Both the position numbers and the translations under genes were made by a program. A DNA stretch of 34,392 bases from a virus, in IMG/VR virus record IMGVR_UViG_3300034072_001496, positions 1 to 34,392 of that record; one strand, written 5' to 3'. Every line of letters begins with the position of its first letter. Positions within the stretch are counted from its first letter, which is position 1. A model generated the notes under the pieces. That model did not search any database, was not told where the DNA came from, and worked only from the letters and a program-made list of their open reading frames with translations. Of the stretch, positions 15,533-23,259 are shown in pieces.

Positions 15533-16230
15533 AACATCTTCCCGGTCCAAACAACCCGCCCGATTACCTGAAACGCCTCGCGGTCGGCCTTGTCTTTCAG
15601 GTTGATGACAAAAACCTCGTGCGACGGGTTATCGCTAACTGCCAACACCCTCGTTGCCTGGAAATGTAGCCGCTTGATGTAGACCTGATCATACAGACGT
15701 ATCGCGAAGATCCCGGCTCCAGTCGTTCGATCTAGATCTATAATGACCCAGGAGCCATTTGTGATCGTCGGCTCCATGCTATCCCCGGCCACGCGGACCA
15801 TTCGAAGCTTCCCGACAGATCCGAATTGTTGCCTTAGCCACGCCCTAGGAAATGACACGTTCATTTCCGATACGCCCGCCAAGATCACATCCGCGCCACT
15901 TCCAGCCGAAAATGACACATCCTGGATAGGAATTTCAGCGAGACTATCAGCTGCGGCAGCACCGACCTCTCCCTGAAATCCGCGCAGCACGAAATCCAAC
16001 GACACGCCAAGCACGTCGCAAAGACCCGCTAGCCGCGAAACGCTTGGCTCACCCTTGCCGGTCACTAAGTGACTGAGATTGCTTGGCGACATTCCTGCGA
16101 GCTTGGCGACCTGTGCTTGCGAGCCTTTAGCCAAAACTAACTTTTTGAGTCGAGCGCGCACCTCCTCATTCCAAAAGGTACCCTCAGATCGTTCATTGGC
16201 ATTGACTGATGCTGAATTATCAGTATGCAT
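15529..16230 (-). CDS. LexA/CI-like phage repressor (HTH plus S24 peptidase)
   Basis: 233 residues. Residues ~23-83 form a lambda-type helix-turn-helix (SQAQVAKLAGMSPSNLSHLV). The C-terminal domain is an S24/LexA protease: GDSMEPT at 149-155 gives nucleophile Ser151, and Lys186 in YIKRL is the expected general base. An Ala-Gly pair at 109-110 (FSAGSG) is a candidate self-cleavage site. Hence the prophage is probably SOS-inducible through RecA, unlike Mu, whose c repressor has no peptidase domain. It diverges from ner with only 28 bp between starts. The first ~20 residues are poorly conserved-looking and the ATG has only a weak Shine-Dalgarno. Confidence 0.9.
   Translation of the reverse strand: MHTDNSASVNANERSEGTFWNEEVRARLKKLVLAKGSQAQVAKLAGMSPSNLSHLVTGKGEPSVSRLAGLCDVLGVSLDFVLRGFQGEVGAAAADSLAEIPIQDVSFSAGSGADVILAGVSEMNVSFPRAWLRQQFGSVGKLRMVRVAGDSMEPTITNGSWVIIDLDRTTGAGIFAIRLYDQVYIKRLHFQATRVLAVSDNPSHEVFVINLKDKADREAFQVIGRVVWTGKML
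16203..16230. promoter_or_regulatory. Repressor/Ner operator and candidate early promoter
   Basis: ACTGAT (16205-16210) and ATCAGT (16219-16224) form a perfect 6-bp dyad with an 8-bp AT-rich centre, at the 5' end of the repressor gene and just before ner. TTGACT at 16203-16208 is a good -35 for rightward early transcription. A -10 is less clear (TATGCA at 16224, spacer 15; or ATGCAT at 16225, spacer 16). The dyad inside this spacer suits repression of the early operon. Confidence 0.5.
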
Positions 16231-16258
16231 ATCGAGACTCGACGTTCAGGATCACGAT

Positions 16259-16537
16259 ATGGACTGGCATCCAGAAGACATCAAAGCAGCGATCCGCAAA
16301 CGTGGCGCAACGCTCACGTCTGTCGGGATCCGAAACGGGATTGATGTCCGCCTGATTTCTCTCTCGCTGAGCTACCCGCATAAAGCTGCAGAGGCTGCTA
16401 TTTCGGACTTTTTGAGCGTGCCAGCCCATGTCATTTGGCCTTCGCGATACTATGGCGATGGCAAGCGGAGGTGTCCGCAGCCTGCCCAAAATTACGATCG
16501 TAAGCCACGCCCGGTTGTGACGGGGGCGGCCGCATGA
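16259..16537 (+). CDS. ner: Ner-like DNA-binding regulator
   Basis: 92 residues from the ATG at 16259. It begins MDWHPEDIKAAIRKRG and has VPAHVIWPSRYYGDGKRR, both hallmarks of the Mu Ner / Nlp (SfsB) family of small lambda-like HTH proteins. In Mu, Ner down-regulates the early and repressor promoters after induction. Here it is the first gene of the early operon and divergent from the repressor. The C-terminal tail (after KRR) is longer than in Mu Ner. Its stop overlaps the next ATG as ATGA. Frames beginning further upstream read through the operator and are not credible. Confidence 0.9.
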   Translation: MDWHPEDIKAAIRKRGATLTSVGIRNGIDVRLISLSLSYPHKAAEAAISDFLSVPAHVIWPSRYYGDGKRRCPQPAQNYDRKPRPVVTGAAA

Positions 16538-16626
16538 GTGTGACCTACCACAACCCGTACCGCAATCGAACCGTTTTTGTTCTATCTCGGAATGAAACAA
16601 CCCGTTTTTGCCGGGGGCGTTCATGA
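16534..16626 (+). CDS. 30-residue micro-ORF bridging ner and the next gene
   Basis: ATG at 16534 overlaps the ner stop as ATGA, and the stop TGA at 16624-16626 overlaps the next ATG as ATGA, so the frame exactly fills the gap with coupling at both ends. The peptide is basic and aromatic (MSVTYHNPYRNRTVF, then ending FCRGRS). Two copies of CCGTTTTTG lie inside it. It may be a real peptide, or a coupling device that carries ribosomes through. Its exact fit makes chance less likely, but 30 codons is too short for certainty. Confidence 0.45.
   Translation: MSVTYHNPYRNRTVFVLSRNETTRFCRGRS
16571..16610 (+). repeat. Direct repeat CCGTTTTTG, two copies 31 bp apart
   Basis: CCGTTTTTG occurs at 16571-16579 and 16602-16610, both preceded by AAC or AACC-like bases. 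The 31-bp period is about three helical turns, which would put two binding sites on the same face of the DNA. T-runs are uncommon in this GC-rich sequence. Candidate operator or transposition enhancer; not tested. Confidence 0.35.
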
Positions 16627-16940
16627 CGTCGCCTACGCATCTTACCGCTCAGCAGATCGCAGATCTCAAACTTGACGGGCTTCCGCGCTCTGCCCACCGG
16701 ATCCGTGTTTGGGCCGCCAAGCATGGTTGGGCTTTTGTTCAACATCCTGACTGCCTTGGCGGCCGCCATTTCGCCGTCGCCTCGTTGCCTGCGGCCGCCC
16801 AGGTGGACCTCAAAGCTCGCAAGCCTCTTAAGCGCAGACCCGAACCAGCGAGAAGCAGCGGCCCCATTGCTCAGCGGGCATGCCGGGCACTCGTCGCCGC
16901 CATCCAAGCATTTTCTCTGGAAATGTGGGGTGACGCATGA
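16623..16940 (+). CDS. Stand-alone MuA N-terminal-like DNA-binding domain protein
   Basis: 105 residues from the ATG at 16623. Its first ~65 residues (THLTAQQIADLKLDGLPRS, then GGRHFAVASLPAAAQ) match the first ~65 of the transposase encoded immediately downstream (THLTAQQIADLKLEGLPRS, GGRQFSIAALPEAAR). This is the Mu-type winged-helix domain that in Mu binds the enhancer/operator and is shared by MuA and the c repressor. Catalytic domains are absent; a short tail ends in MWGDA. Starts and stops overlap neighbours as ATGA. A free copy could compete with or assist the transposase at shared sites. The duplication is seen; the regulatory role is inferred. Confidence 0.8.
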   Translation: MTSPTHLTAQQIADLKLDGLPRSAHRIRVWAAKHGWAFVQHPDCLGGRHFAVASLPAAAQVDLKARKPLKRRPEPARSSGPIAQRACRALVAAIQAFSLEMWGDA

Positions 16941-18763
16941 AGGTCCAGACGCACCTCACTGCACAACAGATCGCAGACCTGAAGCTTGAAGGATTGCCGC
17001 GCTCGGCGTTTGGCATCCGAGACCGCGCTCTGGTGGAAGGCTGGGACTATGTCGAGCGCCCTAGAAAGCTCGGCGGTCGGCAATTCTCGATCGCTGCGCT
17101 GCCCGAAGCGGCGCGCGCGGATCTGCTGGCGCGCGAAGCAGCAAAGCGATCGGACACACCCCGCGCCGCCAATGAGAACCGGCGCGGTCGCGGTCGGCCG
17201 AGCTGGTGGGATGAGCATCCCGAGGTGGCGTCGGCGGTCGAGGCCTATCTGTGCCAGCGCAAGCTCTCGTCGACTGTGATCCTGGATGCGTTGAAAGCGG
17301 ATTTCACCGAGCTTCCAACGGGCCGCACGCTGCGCCGGTTCATCAAGGAATTCGAAGAGCGGCGCACCGCGCTGATCGCCTCGTTCCGCAACCCTGACCA
17401 GTTCAAGGGCAAGCACCGAGTCTCGATCGGCAACATGTCGGCCACCGTTACGGCAGCGCACCAGGTCTGGGAAATCGACACCACGCCTGCCGATGTGATG
17501 ACCACCGATGGCCGCAAGGCCGTGCTGGGCCTGATTGACCGCTTCTCGCGCCGCGTTCGTTTCATGGTGTGCGATTCCGAAAGCGGGCAGAGCGTCCGCA
17601 ACCTGCTGATCGGCACGATCCGCGCCTGGGGCGTGATGCCCGAGGCGATCATCACCGACCAGGGCAGCGGCTTCATCAACCGGTCGATCGTCAGCGCGCT
17701 GGATATCCTGGGCATCGAGCATCGCCCGTGCCCGCCTGCCAGCCCGGAGCGCAAACCGTTCATCGAGCGCGTCTTCGGCACCTTCACCCGCCAGCGCGCC
17801 GAGATCTATCCGGGCTTCATCGGACACAATGTCGCCGAGGCGCAGGCCCTGCGCGCTCGCGCCCGCAAGGAAACGGGCCGCGCCGTGATCGAGGCGGGCA
17901 TGTCCGCTGCCGAGCTGCAGGCCGCGATCGATGCCTGGACCGATGGTGTCTACCATCTGAACGTCCACAGCTCGCTCAAGATGACGCCGATGGCGAAATG
18001 GCAAAGCTCGCCTGCCACCGCTGCTGCCGCGCCGAGCGAGGACGTCCTGCGGATCGCGCTCTCGGCAGAGGTCGGCCCGCGCATGGTCGGCAAGCGCGGC
18101 ATCCAGTGGAAGAGCGGTCGTTACTGGTGCGCGGCGCTCGCTGGCTATGTTGGCCAGACCGTGCTGGTCCGCCGCGACGAGGATGACCTGGGCGCGCTGT
18201 TCGTTTTCGACGAGGATAGCCGCTTCATCGACATCGCCGTCAATTACGAGCGCGCTGGCCTCAGCGAGCAGGAATTCGCGCGCCAGGCCCGCCTGCATCA
18301 GGACCAGTGGATGAAGATCCAGCGCGCCGAGATGCGCGGCAGAATGCGTCGCTACAGCCTGGAGCGAGCCGCGCAGGACATCATGCGCGCCGATGCCGAG
18401 GCTGCAGGCAAGGTCACCTCGCTGCCGATGCCGACGCATCGTCACAGCACGCCCGCGATCGACAGCATTGCATCGCCGCCCGCACCAGCACCCGCTCGCG
18501 CACCGCGCCCGGCGATTGTCAGCCAACCTAGCCCGCTTGCCCAGCTGACCACTGCCGAGAAGGTCGCACGGGCCGACGCCGTCCTGGGCGCGGCACAGCG
18601 CGGCGAACAGGTCGACGAAGCCGCCCTGCGCGCAGCCCGCGCCTACGCCGCGTCCACCGAATACCGGGTCGAAAAGATCATGATCGCCGAATTCGAGCCG
18701 CGCCCCTCGCGCGCGTCCACCGACACCCCAGGCCCCGACCGCATGTCGGGCCAGGCCAGCTGA
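16937..18763 (+). CDS. MuA-like DDE transposase
   Basis: 608 residues. Residues 1-65 are the Mu-type DNA-binding domain and ~70-150 further end-binding helices (RGRPSWWDEHPEV, LPTGRTLRRFIKEFEERR). The integrase core has Asp181 (VWEIDTTPAD), Asp241 (IITDQGSGF) and Glu277 (KPFIERVF), giving a DD35E triad. Residues ~360-470 form the beta-barrel and the C-terminal ~130 the proline-rich tail that in MuA contacts MuB. The protein cuts phage ends and joins them to target DNA, for both integration and replicative transposition. It follows the stand-alone domain gene (ATGA overlap) and precedes MuB. The long antisense frame over it is a codon-bias artefact. Confidence 0.96.
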   Translation: MKVQTHLTAQQIADLKLEGLPRSAFGIRDRALVEGWDYVERPRKLGGRQFSIAALPEAARADLLAREAAKRSDTPRAANENRRGRGRPSWWDEHPEVASAVEAYLCQRKLSSTVILDALKADFTELPTGRTLRRFIKEFEERRTALIASFRNPDQFKGKHRVSIGNMSATVTAAHQVWEIDTTPADVMTTDGRKAVLGLIDRFSRRVRFMVCDSESGQSVRNLLIGTIRAWGVMPEAIITDQGSGFINRSIVSALDILGIEHRPCPPASPERKPFIERVFGTFTRQRAEIYPGFIGHNVAEAQALRARARKETGRAVIEAGMSAAELQAAIDAWTDGVYHLNVHSSLKMTPMAKWQSSPATAAAAPSEDVLRIALSAEVGPRMVGKRGIQWKSGRYWCAALAGYVGQTVLVRRDEDDLGALFVFDEDSRFIDIAVNYERAGLSEQEFARQARLHQDQWMKIQRAEMRGRMRRYSLERAAQDIMRADAEAAGKVTSLPMPTHRHSTPAIDSIASPPAPAPARAPRPAIVSQPSPLAQLTTAEKVARADAVLGAAQRGEQVDEAALRAARAYAASTEYRVEKIMIAEFEPRPSRASTDTPGPDRMSGQAS

Positions 18764-18787
18764 CCCCAAGAACAGGAGGAAAGACCC

Positions 18788-19606
18788 ATGACCCACAGCA
18801 GCGCAGTTTCCAGCGCCAATACAGGAGGAGGTGATAGCCACCTCCAGCTGATACCGGGGACGGCAGCGCCGATCGTCGGCGGACAGGCCCAGCTCACCAA
18901 TATGGGGCTGGCGCTCCGCACGATCATGGACTGCATGGCGGGCAATCGGGACTCGCCCCGGCTTGGGCTGCTGTACGGCTATTCCGGCTATGGCAAGTCG
19001 GTCGGCGCGGCCTTTGCCGCCGCGCGCACCAATGCCAGCTATGTCTGCGCCAAATCGGTCTGGACCCAGCGCACGCTGCTGGAGGCGATTGCAACCTCGC
19101 TCGGCATCGTGAAGCTGGCGCGCACCGCGCCTGCGATCCTCGACCAGATCATCGATCAGCTGACCATCCATCCGCGCCCGCTGGTCATCGACGAGATGGA
19201 CTTCCTCGTGAAGCGCCAGTCGGTCGAGATCATCCGCGATATTCACGACGCGACCGCGATCGCCATCATGATGATCGGCGAGGAGGCGCTGCCCTCAAAG
19301 CTGAAGGAGTGGGAGCGGTTCGACAACCGGATCCGGGTGATGACGGCAGCGCAGCCTGCGACCCAGCAGGATGCGCTGAAGCTTCGTGACCATTACTGCC
19401 GCCGCGTCCGCGTCAGCGATGACCTCGCCCTGCGGTTCCTGGAGGCCTGCAAGGGCTGCACCCGCCGCATCGTCAACAACCTCAACGAGGCCGAGCGTGA
19501 GGCGCTGGCCTCCGGCCACGACCATGCGGACCTGGCATGGTGGGGCAATCGCCCGATCATGACCGGCGATGTCCAGGCCCGCCGCATCCAGGGAGCCTAC
19601 GCATGA
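18788..19606 (+). CDS. MuB-like AAA+ ATPase, transposition target activator
   Basis: 272 residues. Walker A is GYSGYGKS at 64-71 and Walker B is PLVIDEMD at 131-138; MMIGEE around 161-166 fits sensor 1. The C-terminal part has RRIVNNLNEAEREAL as in MuB-type proteins. MuB binds target DNA, recruits and stimulates the transposase, and gives target immunity. A strong AGGAGG lies before the ATG, stronger than for most genes here, which overlap. The N-terminal ~40 residues are Ser/Gly-rich and shorter than the HTH-bearing N-terminus of Mu MuB. The stop overlaps the next start as ATGA. Confidence 0.92.
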   Translation: MTHSSAVSSANTGGGDSHLQLIPGTAAPIVGGQAQLTNMGLALRTIMDCMAGNRDSPRLGLLYGYSGYGKSVGAAFAAARTNASYVCAKSVWTQRTLLEAIATSLGIVKLARTAPAILDQIIDQLTIHPRPLVIDEMDFLVKRQSVEIIRDIHDATAIAIMMIGEEALPSKLKEWERFDNRIRVMTAAQPATQQDALKLRDHYCRRVRVSDDLALRFLEACKGCTRRIVNNLNEAEREALASGHDHADLAWWGNRPIMTGDVQARRIQGAYA

Positions 19607-20235
19607 ACTTCATCACGCCCCGGCTGCTCAACCCCCAGCGCGCGCCCGATCCTGCGGCGTGCCTCTGGAGCCACCTCCGCCACGCGGCTGAGCCGCTTTC
19701 CATCACCGACCTGGTGCGGCGCACCGACATCGATGTCGCGATCGTCGGGCGGCAGCTGCGCGCCTGGAAGAAGGACGGGTTGATCGTCTCGGTGGAACGA
19801 ACAGGACTTTTCAAAATGGCCAAGATTGCCGCCGCGCAGGACGCGCCGCCGACCATCCGTGACGCGAAGAAGCTGCCAGTCCGCTTCACGCCCAGGTCGA
19901 TGCGCCAGCGCATCTGGACAGCGATCCGGGTGCTGAAGACCTTCGATCTGCCGATGCTGCTGATCGCCGCCGAGGCGACCGAGAAGACGACTGTGGCCTA
20001 TCTCGCGCAGCTGGTGCGAGCGGGGTTCCTCGAGCGCCTCGACCAGCCCGGCGAACCGCACCGCCGCTACCGGATCGTTCTCGATACCGGGCCGCATCAT
20101 CCCTCGATCGGAAGGGCGACCATCAACGGCCAGCCCCACACCCGCCTGCTCGACCACAATTCCGGAGCAGAGCTGCACATGCCGATTGCCGCGCGCCGCA
20201 AGCCTGCCGCCCCTTTTTTTGACCAGGAGCGTTAA
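19603..20235 (+). CDS. Winged-helix regulator-like protein of unknown role
   Basis: 210 residues from the ATG in ATGA overlap with MuB. Two winged-helix-like segments are visible: residues ~18-70 (HAAEPLSITDLVRRTDIDV, then WKKDGLIVSVERTG) and ~100-150 (RIWTAIRVLKTFDLPMLLIAAEAT, then YLAQLVRAGFLERL). This is the pattern of small proteins that follow MuB in many Mu-like phages and presumably bind DNA. The C-terminal ~60 residues are Pro/Arg-rich. I cannot name targets. Confidence 0.72.
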   Translation: MNFITPRLLNPQRAPDPAACLWSHLRHAAEPLSITDLVRRTDIDVAIVGRQLRAWKKDGLIVSVERTGLFKMAKIAAAQDAPPTIRDAKKLPVRFTPRSMRQRIWTAIRVLKTFDLPMLLIAAEATEKTTVAYLAQLVRAGFLERLDQPGEPHRRYRIVLDTGPHHPSIGRATINGQPHTRLLDHNSGAELHMPIAARRKPAAPFFDQER

Positions 20236-20237
20236 CC

Positions 20238-20654
20238 ATGTCTGTTAAGGTTACCCTGACCAATATCGAGCGCGCGACCGCTGCCTGGGGCGAGGACATG
20301 CCTGCCTGGGTGCGCCTGCTCGCCGGTGCCGCCGACGCTACCAACCAGCGCAAGGCGGGCGAGAAGATCAACCGCAACGCCAGCTATGTCAGCCGGATCC
20401 TCAACCGTGATTATGCGGGCAGCTACGAGGAGGCCGAACGCTTGGTCCGCGCGGCCTGGGGCAACGAAGACGTCCTCTGCCCGATCTGGAACGACAGCAT
20501 CCCGCTTGCTTCCTGCATGAACAACCGCAGGCGGAAAGGTGCGCCGAAGAACACCTTCGAGCATCTCTACACCGTCAACTGCCCGCGCTGCCCGAACAAC
20601 ACCGACAGCCCGACCGAGGCGGTTGGCCAGGAGGCCGCGTCATGCGCCGCCTGA
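20238..20654 (+). CDS. Small HTH-like protein
   Basis: 138 residues. A segment near residues 40-65 (KAGEKINRNASYVSRILNRDY) has the shape of a helix-turn-helix recognition region, as in phage regulators of this type. A C-terminal CPRC with other cysteines nearby may bind a metal. AGGAG precedes the ATG by a proper distance. Its last 13 nt overlap the next small gene. Likely an early regulator; the family is not certain. Confidence 0.68.
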   Translation: MSVKVTLTNIERATAAWGEDMPAWVRLLAGAADATNQRKAGEKINRNASYVSRILNRDYAGSYEEAERLVRAAWGNEDVLCPIWNDSIPLASCMNNRRRKGAPKNTFEHLYTVNCPRCPNNTDSPTEAVGQEAASCAA

Positions 20655-20785
20655 CCGCCAAGATCGCCGAGCAGGGCTACAGCCCGCTGGGCTTCGTCCT
20701 GACGGTCATCCTGCCGACAGCGGCAGCGATCTTCCTTGGCACCGCGCTGATCGTGGTGACAGCACCTTCAGGAGTTTCATCATGA
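20642..20785 (+). CDS. 47-residue single-span membrane protein
   Basis: Found by reading the gap: ATG at 20642, stop TGA at 20783-20785, which overlaps the next ATG as ATGA. A basic N-terminus (MRRLTAKIAEQGYSPLG) is followed by a hydrophobic helix at ~17-40 (FVLTVILPTAAAIFLGTAL). Many Mu-like phages carry such tiny membrane proteins in the early operon; Kil-like toxicity is one possibility but there is no direct evidence. Confidence 0.6.
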   Translation: MRRLTAKIAEQGYSPLGFVLTVILPTAAAIFLGTALIVVTAPSGVSS

Positions 20786-21027
20786 TCGCGCAATATGCCC
20801 TTACACCTGTCGCGCAGGAGCTGCTCGTCGCGCTGAGCCAGACCACCGGGTTCGATATCTATTGCTTCAGCCAGGCAAATGCCGGGCGTGATCTCGAGCG
20901 GCAGGGGCTGGCGAGGATCGTGCGCGCCAAGGCACCGCCGCCTGGTTGGCAGCAGCAGCCGTATTTCGGGATCAAGATCAAGGCAGCAGGCCGCAAGCTA
21001 CTGAAGTCGGCGGAGGCAAGGCAATGA
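20782..21027 (+). CDS. Small early protein of unknown function
   Basis: 81 residues starting MIAQYALTPVAQELLVAL, with a short hydrophobic N-terminal half and a basic C-terminus (AGRKLLKSAEARQ). Both ends are in ATGA overlap with neighbours, and FGIKIKAAGRKLLKS looks like the C-terminal strand-helix of a small winged-helix domain. No family recognised. Confidence 0.62.
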   Translation: MIAQYALTPVAQELLVALSQTTGFDIYCFSQANAGRDLERQGLARIVRAKAPPPGWQQQPYFGIKIKAAGRKLLKSAEARQ

Positions 21028-21242
21028 CCGCGCCGATCTGCACCGACTATCGCGCCGTCCAGAGCGAGCGCGGTTACCTCGTCCTCTACCGCAGCACCGG
21101 CGACAATGTCTGCCCAGGCTGCGGCGGTCGCCAATGGGAGGTCGGTCGCACCATGGCCGAATGCGCCCTGTGCGGCACCGCCATCCCGCTCGTCTCGCCC
21201 GACATCCCGACACCCACCGACTTTGAGCCTGAAAGGAACTGA
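21024..21242 (+). CDS. Small zinc-ribbon protein
   Basis: 72 residues in ATGA overlap with the gene before. CPGC and CALC, about 16 residues apart, form a four-cysteine zinc ribbon. The rest (ICTDYRAVQSERGYLVLYR) is short. Such ribbons in early phage genes may bind nucleic acid or RNA polymerase; the role is unknown. It ends two bases before the Gam gene start. Confidence 0.65.
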   Translation: MTAPICTDYRAVQSERGYLVLYRSTGDNVCPGCGGRQWEVGRTMAECALCGTAIPLVSPDIPTPTDFEPERN

Positions 21243-21244
21243 CC

Positions 21245-21727
21245 ATGGCTGCTGCCCGCCGCAAGGCACCCACCCAAGTCGCCCCGCAGACGATCCAGGA
21301 AGCGACCGCGACCATCGACAAGTACATGGCCATGCAGGCCACCGTCGACCAGCTCAAGGCCGATGCCGATGCCTCGATCCAGCAGATCGAGGGCAAGCGC
21401 AAGTCGATCGAGCTTGCTGGCGCGATCATCGGCGAGCGAACCAACACGCCGTCGCTGAAACTGCCCAAGGGCGTGAAGCAGGAAGACTTCATCGAGAAGA
21501 TCCGCGCCGCGCTCGAGGCAAATGCCGAACCTTTCATCCGCACCAAGCTCGAGCTCGACAAGCAGGCGATCATCAAGACCCTGCGCAAGGGCGAGGACGA
21601 CCCCATGGCGGAGCGTCTCGCTGCCCTGGGCGCGGGCGTCTCCCAGGCCGATCAGTTCTTCATCGATCGCGCCGGCAAGCGTGAGGCCGATCCCGAGCTG
21701 GTCGATGTCGAGGGAGGTGCAGCATGA
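21245..21727 (+). CDS. gam: Gam-like host nuclease inhibitor
   Basis: 160 residues. Mu Gam is a Ku-like protein that binds double-stranded DNA ends and shields them from exonucleases. The match is clearest in PFIRTKLELDKQAIIKTL (~residues 96-113), which parallels FIRTKQEINKEAI in Mu Gam as I recall it, and in the N-terminal helix with Q-x-x-VDQLKADADASIQQIEG. The family segment between these, including the CEANR-like and V-x-WR motifs, is not evident, so this is a shortened or divergent form. AAGGAAC precedes the ATG. The C-terminus overlaps the next gene as ATGA. Confidence 0.8.
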   Translation: MAAARRKAPTQVAPQTIQEATATIDKYMAMQATVDQLKADADASIQQIEGKRKSIELAGAIIGERTNTPSLKLPKGVKQEDFIEKIRAALEANAEPFIRTKLELDKQAIIKTLRKGEDDPMAERLAALGAGVSQADQFFIDRAGKREADPELVDVEGGAA

Positions 21728-22029
21728 CCACCGCACCCGCCACTGGTGTCCCGATCAGCGTCGCCATCCGGCTGATGCGCGCGGCGATCGCTTCGGGCCC
21801 TGCTCAATCAATCTTCGATGAAAATGGCGATGAGGTGAAGAAGGCAGCAGGCATCGCGACCAAATATGTCAACGGCACGCCGATGATAATCCTGTCACTG
21901 GTCGAGGACGGCTCCCAGACCACGATGTGCATGGACTCCGACGCGATCGACCAGTTCTGCGACATGCTGGCGGATGCGGTGCGCTGGCACAATGCCGCCA
22001 TCACGCAGGCAACCGGGAGCGTCAACTGA
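21724..22029 (+). CDS. Small early protein of unknown function
   Basis: 101 residues starting in ATGA overlap with Gam. It has an N-terminal helix (VPISVAIRLMRAAIAS) and a mixed domain with TPMIILSLVEDGSQT and DSDAIDQFCDMLADAV. No family recognised. The stop overlaps the next start by one base (TGATG). Confidence 0.65.
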   Translation: MTTAPATGVPISVAIRLMRAAIASGPAQSIFDENGDEVKKAAGIATKYVNGTPMIILSLVEDGSQTTMCMDSDAIDQFCDMLADAVRWHNAAITQATGSVN

Positions 22030-22244
22030 TGTCGCGCCACAGCGCCAGCCTTCGCGAAGCCCAGGCTCTTGCTGCCCGTCTCGACCGCAGCGGCGACAAA
22101 CGCTCCGCTGAAATCATTCGGGCACTGATCCGCAGCTTCCAGGCCAGCCGCACAACGAACCAGATTTTGCACCAGGACAATCTCGAGCTTCGCGGCGCGG
22201 GCGTTTTGGCACCGCAATCTCGAAAGATGGATATCCGTCGATGA
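22029..22244 (+). CDS. Small basic early protein of unknown function
   Basis: 71 residues, basic and helical (ASLREAQALAARLDRSGDK, then IIRALIRSFQASR). It is coupled upstream by TGATG and downstream by ATGA. Possible DNA- or protein-binding accessory protein; no motif seen. Confidence 0.6.
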   Translation: MSRHSASLREAQALAARLDRSGDKRSAEIIRALIRSFQASRTTNQILHQDNLELRGAGVLAPQSRKMDIRR

Positions 22245-22552
22245 CAGAGAACCAACTACGAACGCTCGACAACATCAGGGCCTTTTACGACGCACATGGT
22301 CGCGGTCCTGGCATCCGCGAGCTCATGGCGATTGAAGGCCTCAAATCGACCTCGGGGATCCACACGAGGATCCAGACGCTTGTCAAATACGGGTATCTGC
22401 GCAAGCTCGACGATTACCATGGTCGCTATGTGCCCGTAGAGGCACCGGTGGAAATCGACCTGAGGCCATACCCGACTCAGGCACTCGAAATGGAGCTTCA
22501 GCGGCGCGGGAAGCTCGCTGCAGATGTCAAAGCTCAAGGTAGCTCGGCATGA
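22241..22552 (+). CDS. LexA-type winged-helix DNA-binding protein
   Basis: 103 residues. Residues 1-60 match the LexA N-terminal DNA-binding pattern: LRTLDNIRAFYDAHGRGPGIREL, then GIHTRIQTLVKYGYLRKL. There is no peptidase domain, so it cannot self-cleave. A second LexA-like reader beside the S24 repressor may tune early or middle transcription. Coupled on both sides by ATGA. Confidence 0.75.
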   Translation: MTENQLRTLDNIRAFYDAHGRGPGIRELMAIEGLKSTSGIHTRIQTLVKYGYLRKLDDYHGRYVPVEAPVEIDLRPYPTQALEMELQRRGKLAADVKAQGSSA

Positions 22553-23256
22553 CCGCCGCGTCCCGGCCCTCCCGCACGCGCCGCGCACCCGGTAGCGATC
22601 CGCGAACGCGCAAGATCCGCGCGATCATGGCCGCGTGCAATCGGCTCGGCCTGGACGAGGACGCTCGCCGCGATCGCATCGAGCAGGTAAGCGGCCAACG
22701 GTCGCTGTCCGGACTCAGCGATGGGCAGCTCGGCAAGCTGCTCGATGCGCTCAACGGCGGATGGAGGGCCGGACGCGCCGATCGTCCGCACCTGGGCAAG
22801 ATCAAGGCGCTTTGGTGGAGCCTCTATTGGCTGGGCGAGATCGACGAGCCGGGCGACGCGGCGCTGGACAGCTTCGTGAATCGCCAGACCGGCCTCGCGG
22901 CGCTCCGCTTTGTCGACCATCGGCACTCGGCCTCGGTGATCGAGGGGCTGAAGGCCTGGGCGGCGCGCGTCGGCGTCCATTGGCCATGCCCTGCGGACAT
23001 CCGCGCCATGGAGCTAACCATCCCCGATTATTCGCCCGCCCATGGCGAGCGGGTGGCCGTGATCGAGCGCCTGGCTGAGCTATGCGCCGACCGCGCCATG
23101 ATGTTCCCGATCGAGCTGGCGCGGCTCGAGATCGGATCGCGGGCGAACCTGCACCACTGGTCCGTGCGCGAGATGGACGACGCCATCCGATTCCTGGGCC
23201 GCAAGTGGCGCGCGAAGATGCCGCGTCGCGACCAGAAGCCCCAGGCGGAGGGCTGA
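22549..23256 (+). CDS. gemA: GemA / Mu gp16-like regulatory protein
   Basis: 235 residues. RKIRAIMAACNRLGLDEDARR and SGLSDGQLGKLLDALNG near the N-terminus are the gp16 (DUF1018) signature. The rest is helical with ALWWSLYWLGEIDEP, as in longer alphaproteobacterial forms (Mu gp16 is shorter). In Mu, GemA is reported to influence host gene expression and DNA supercoiling. It lies directly before the Mor-like activator, as in Mu. Confidence 0.88.
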   Translation: MTAASRPSRTRRAPGSDPRTRKIRAIMAACNRLGLDEDARRDRIEQVSGQRSLSGLSDGQLGKLLDALNGGWRAGRADRPHLGKIKALWWSLYWLGEIDEPGDAALDSFVNRQTGLAALRFVDHRHSASVIEGLKAWAARVGVHWPCPADIRAMELTIPDYSPAHGERVAVIERLAELCADRAMMFPIELARLEIGSRANLHHWSVREMDDAIRFLGRKWRAKMPRRDQKPQAEG

Positions 23257-23259
23257 TCG

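Noticed and set aside
16871-19246. 791-residue open frame on the minus strand
   Set aside because: It lies antisense to the transposase and MuB genes, which have full catalytic motifs. Its composition (His/Arg/Asp-rich, low complexity) is that of a high-GC shadow frame.
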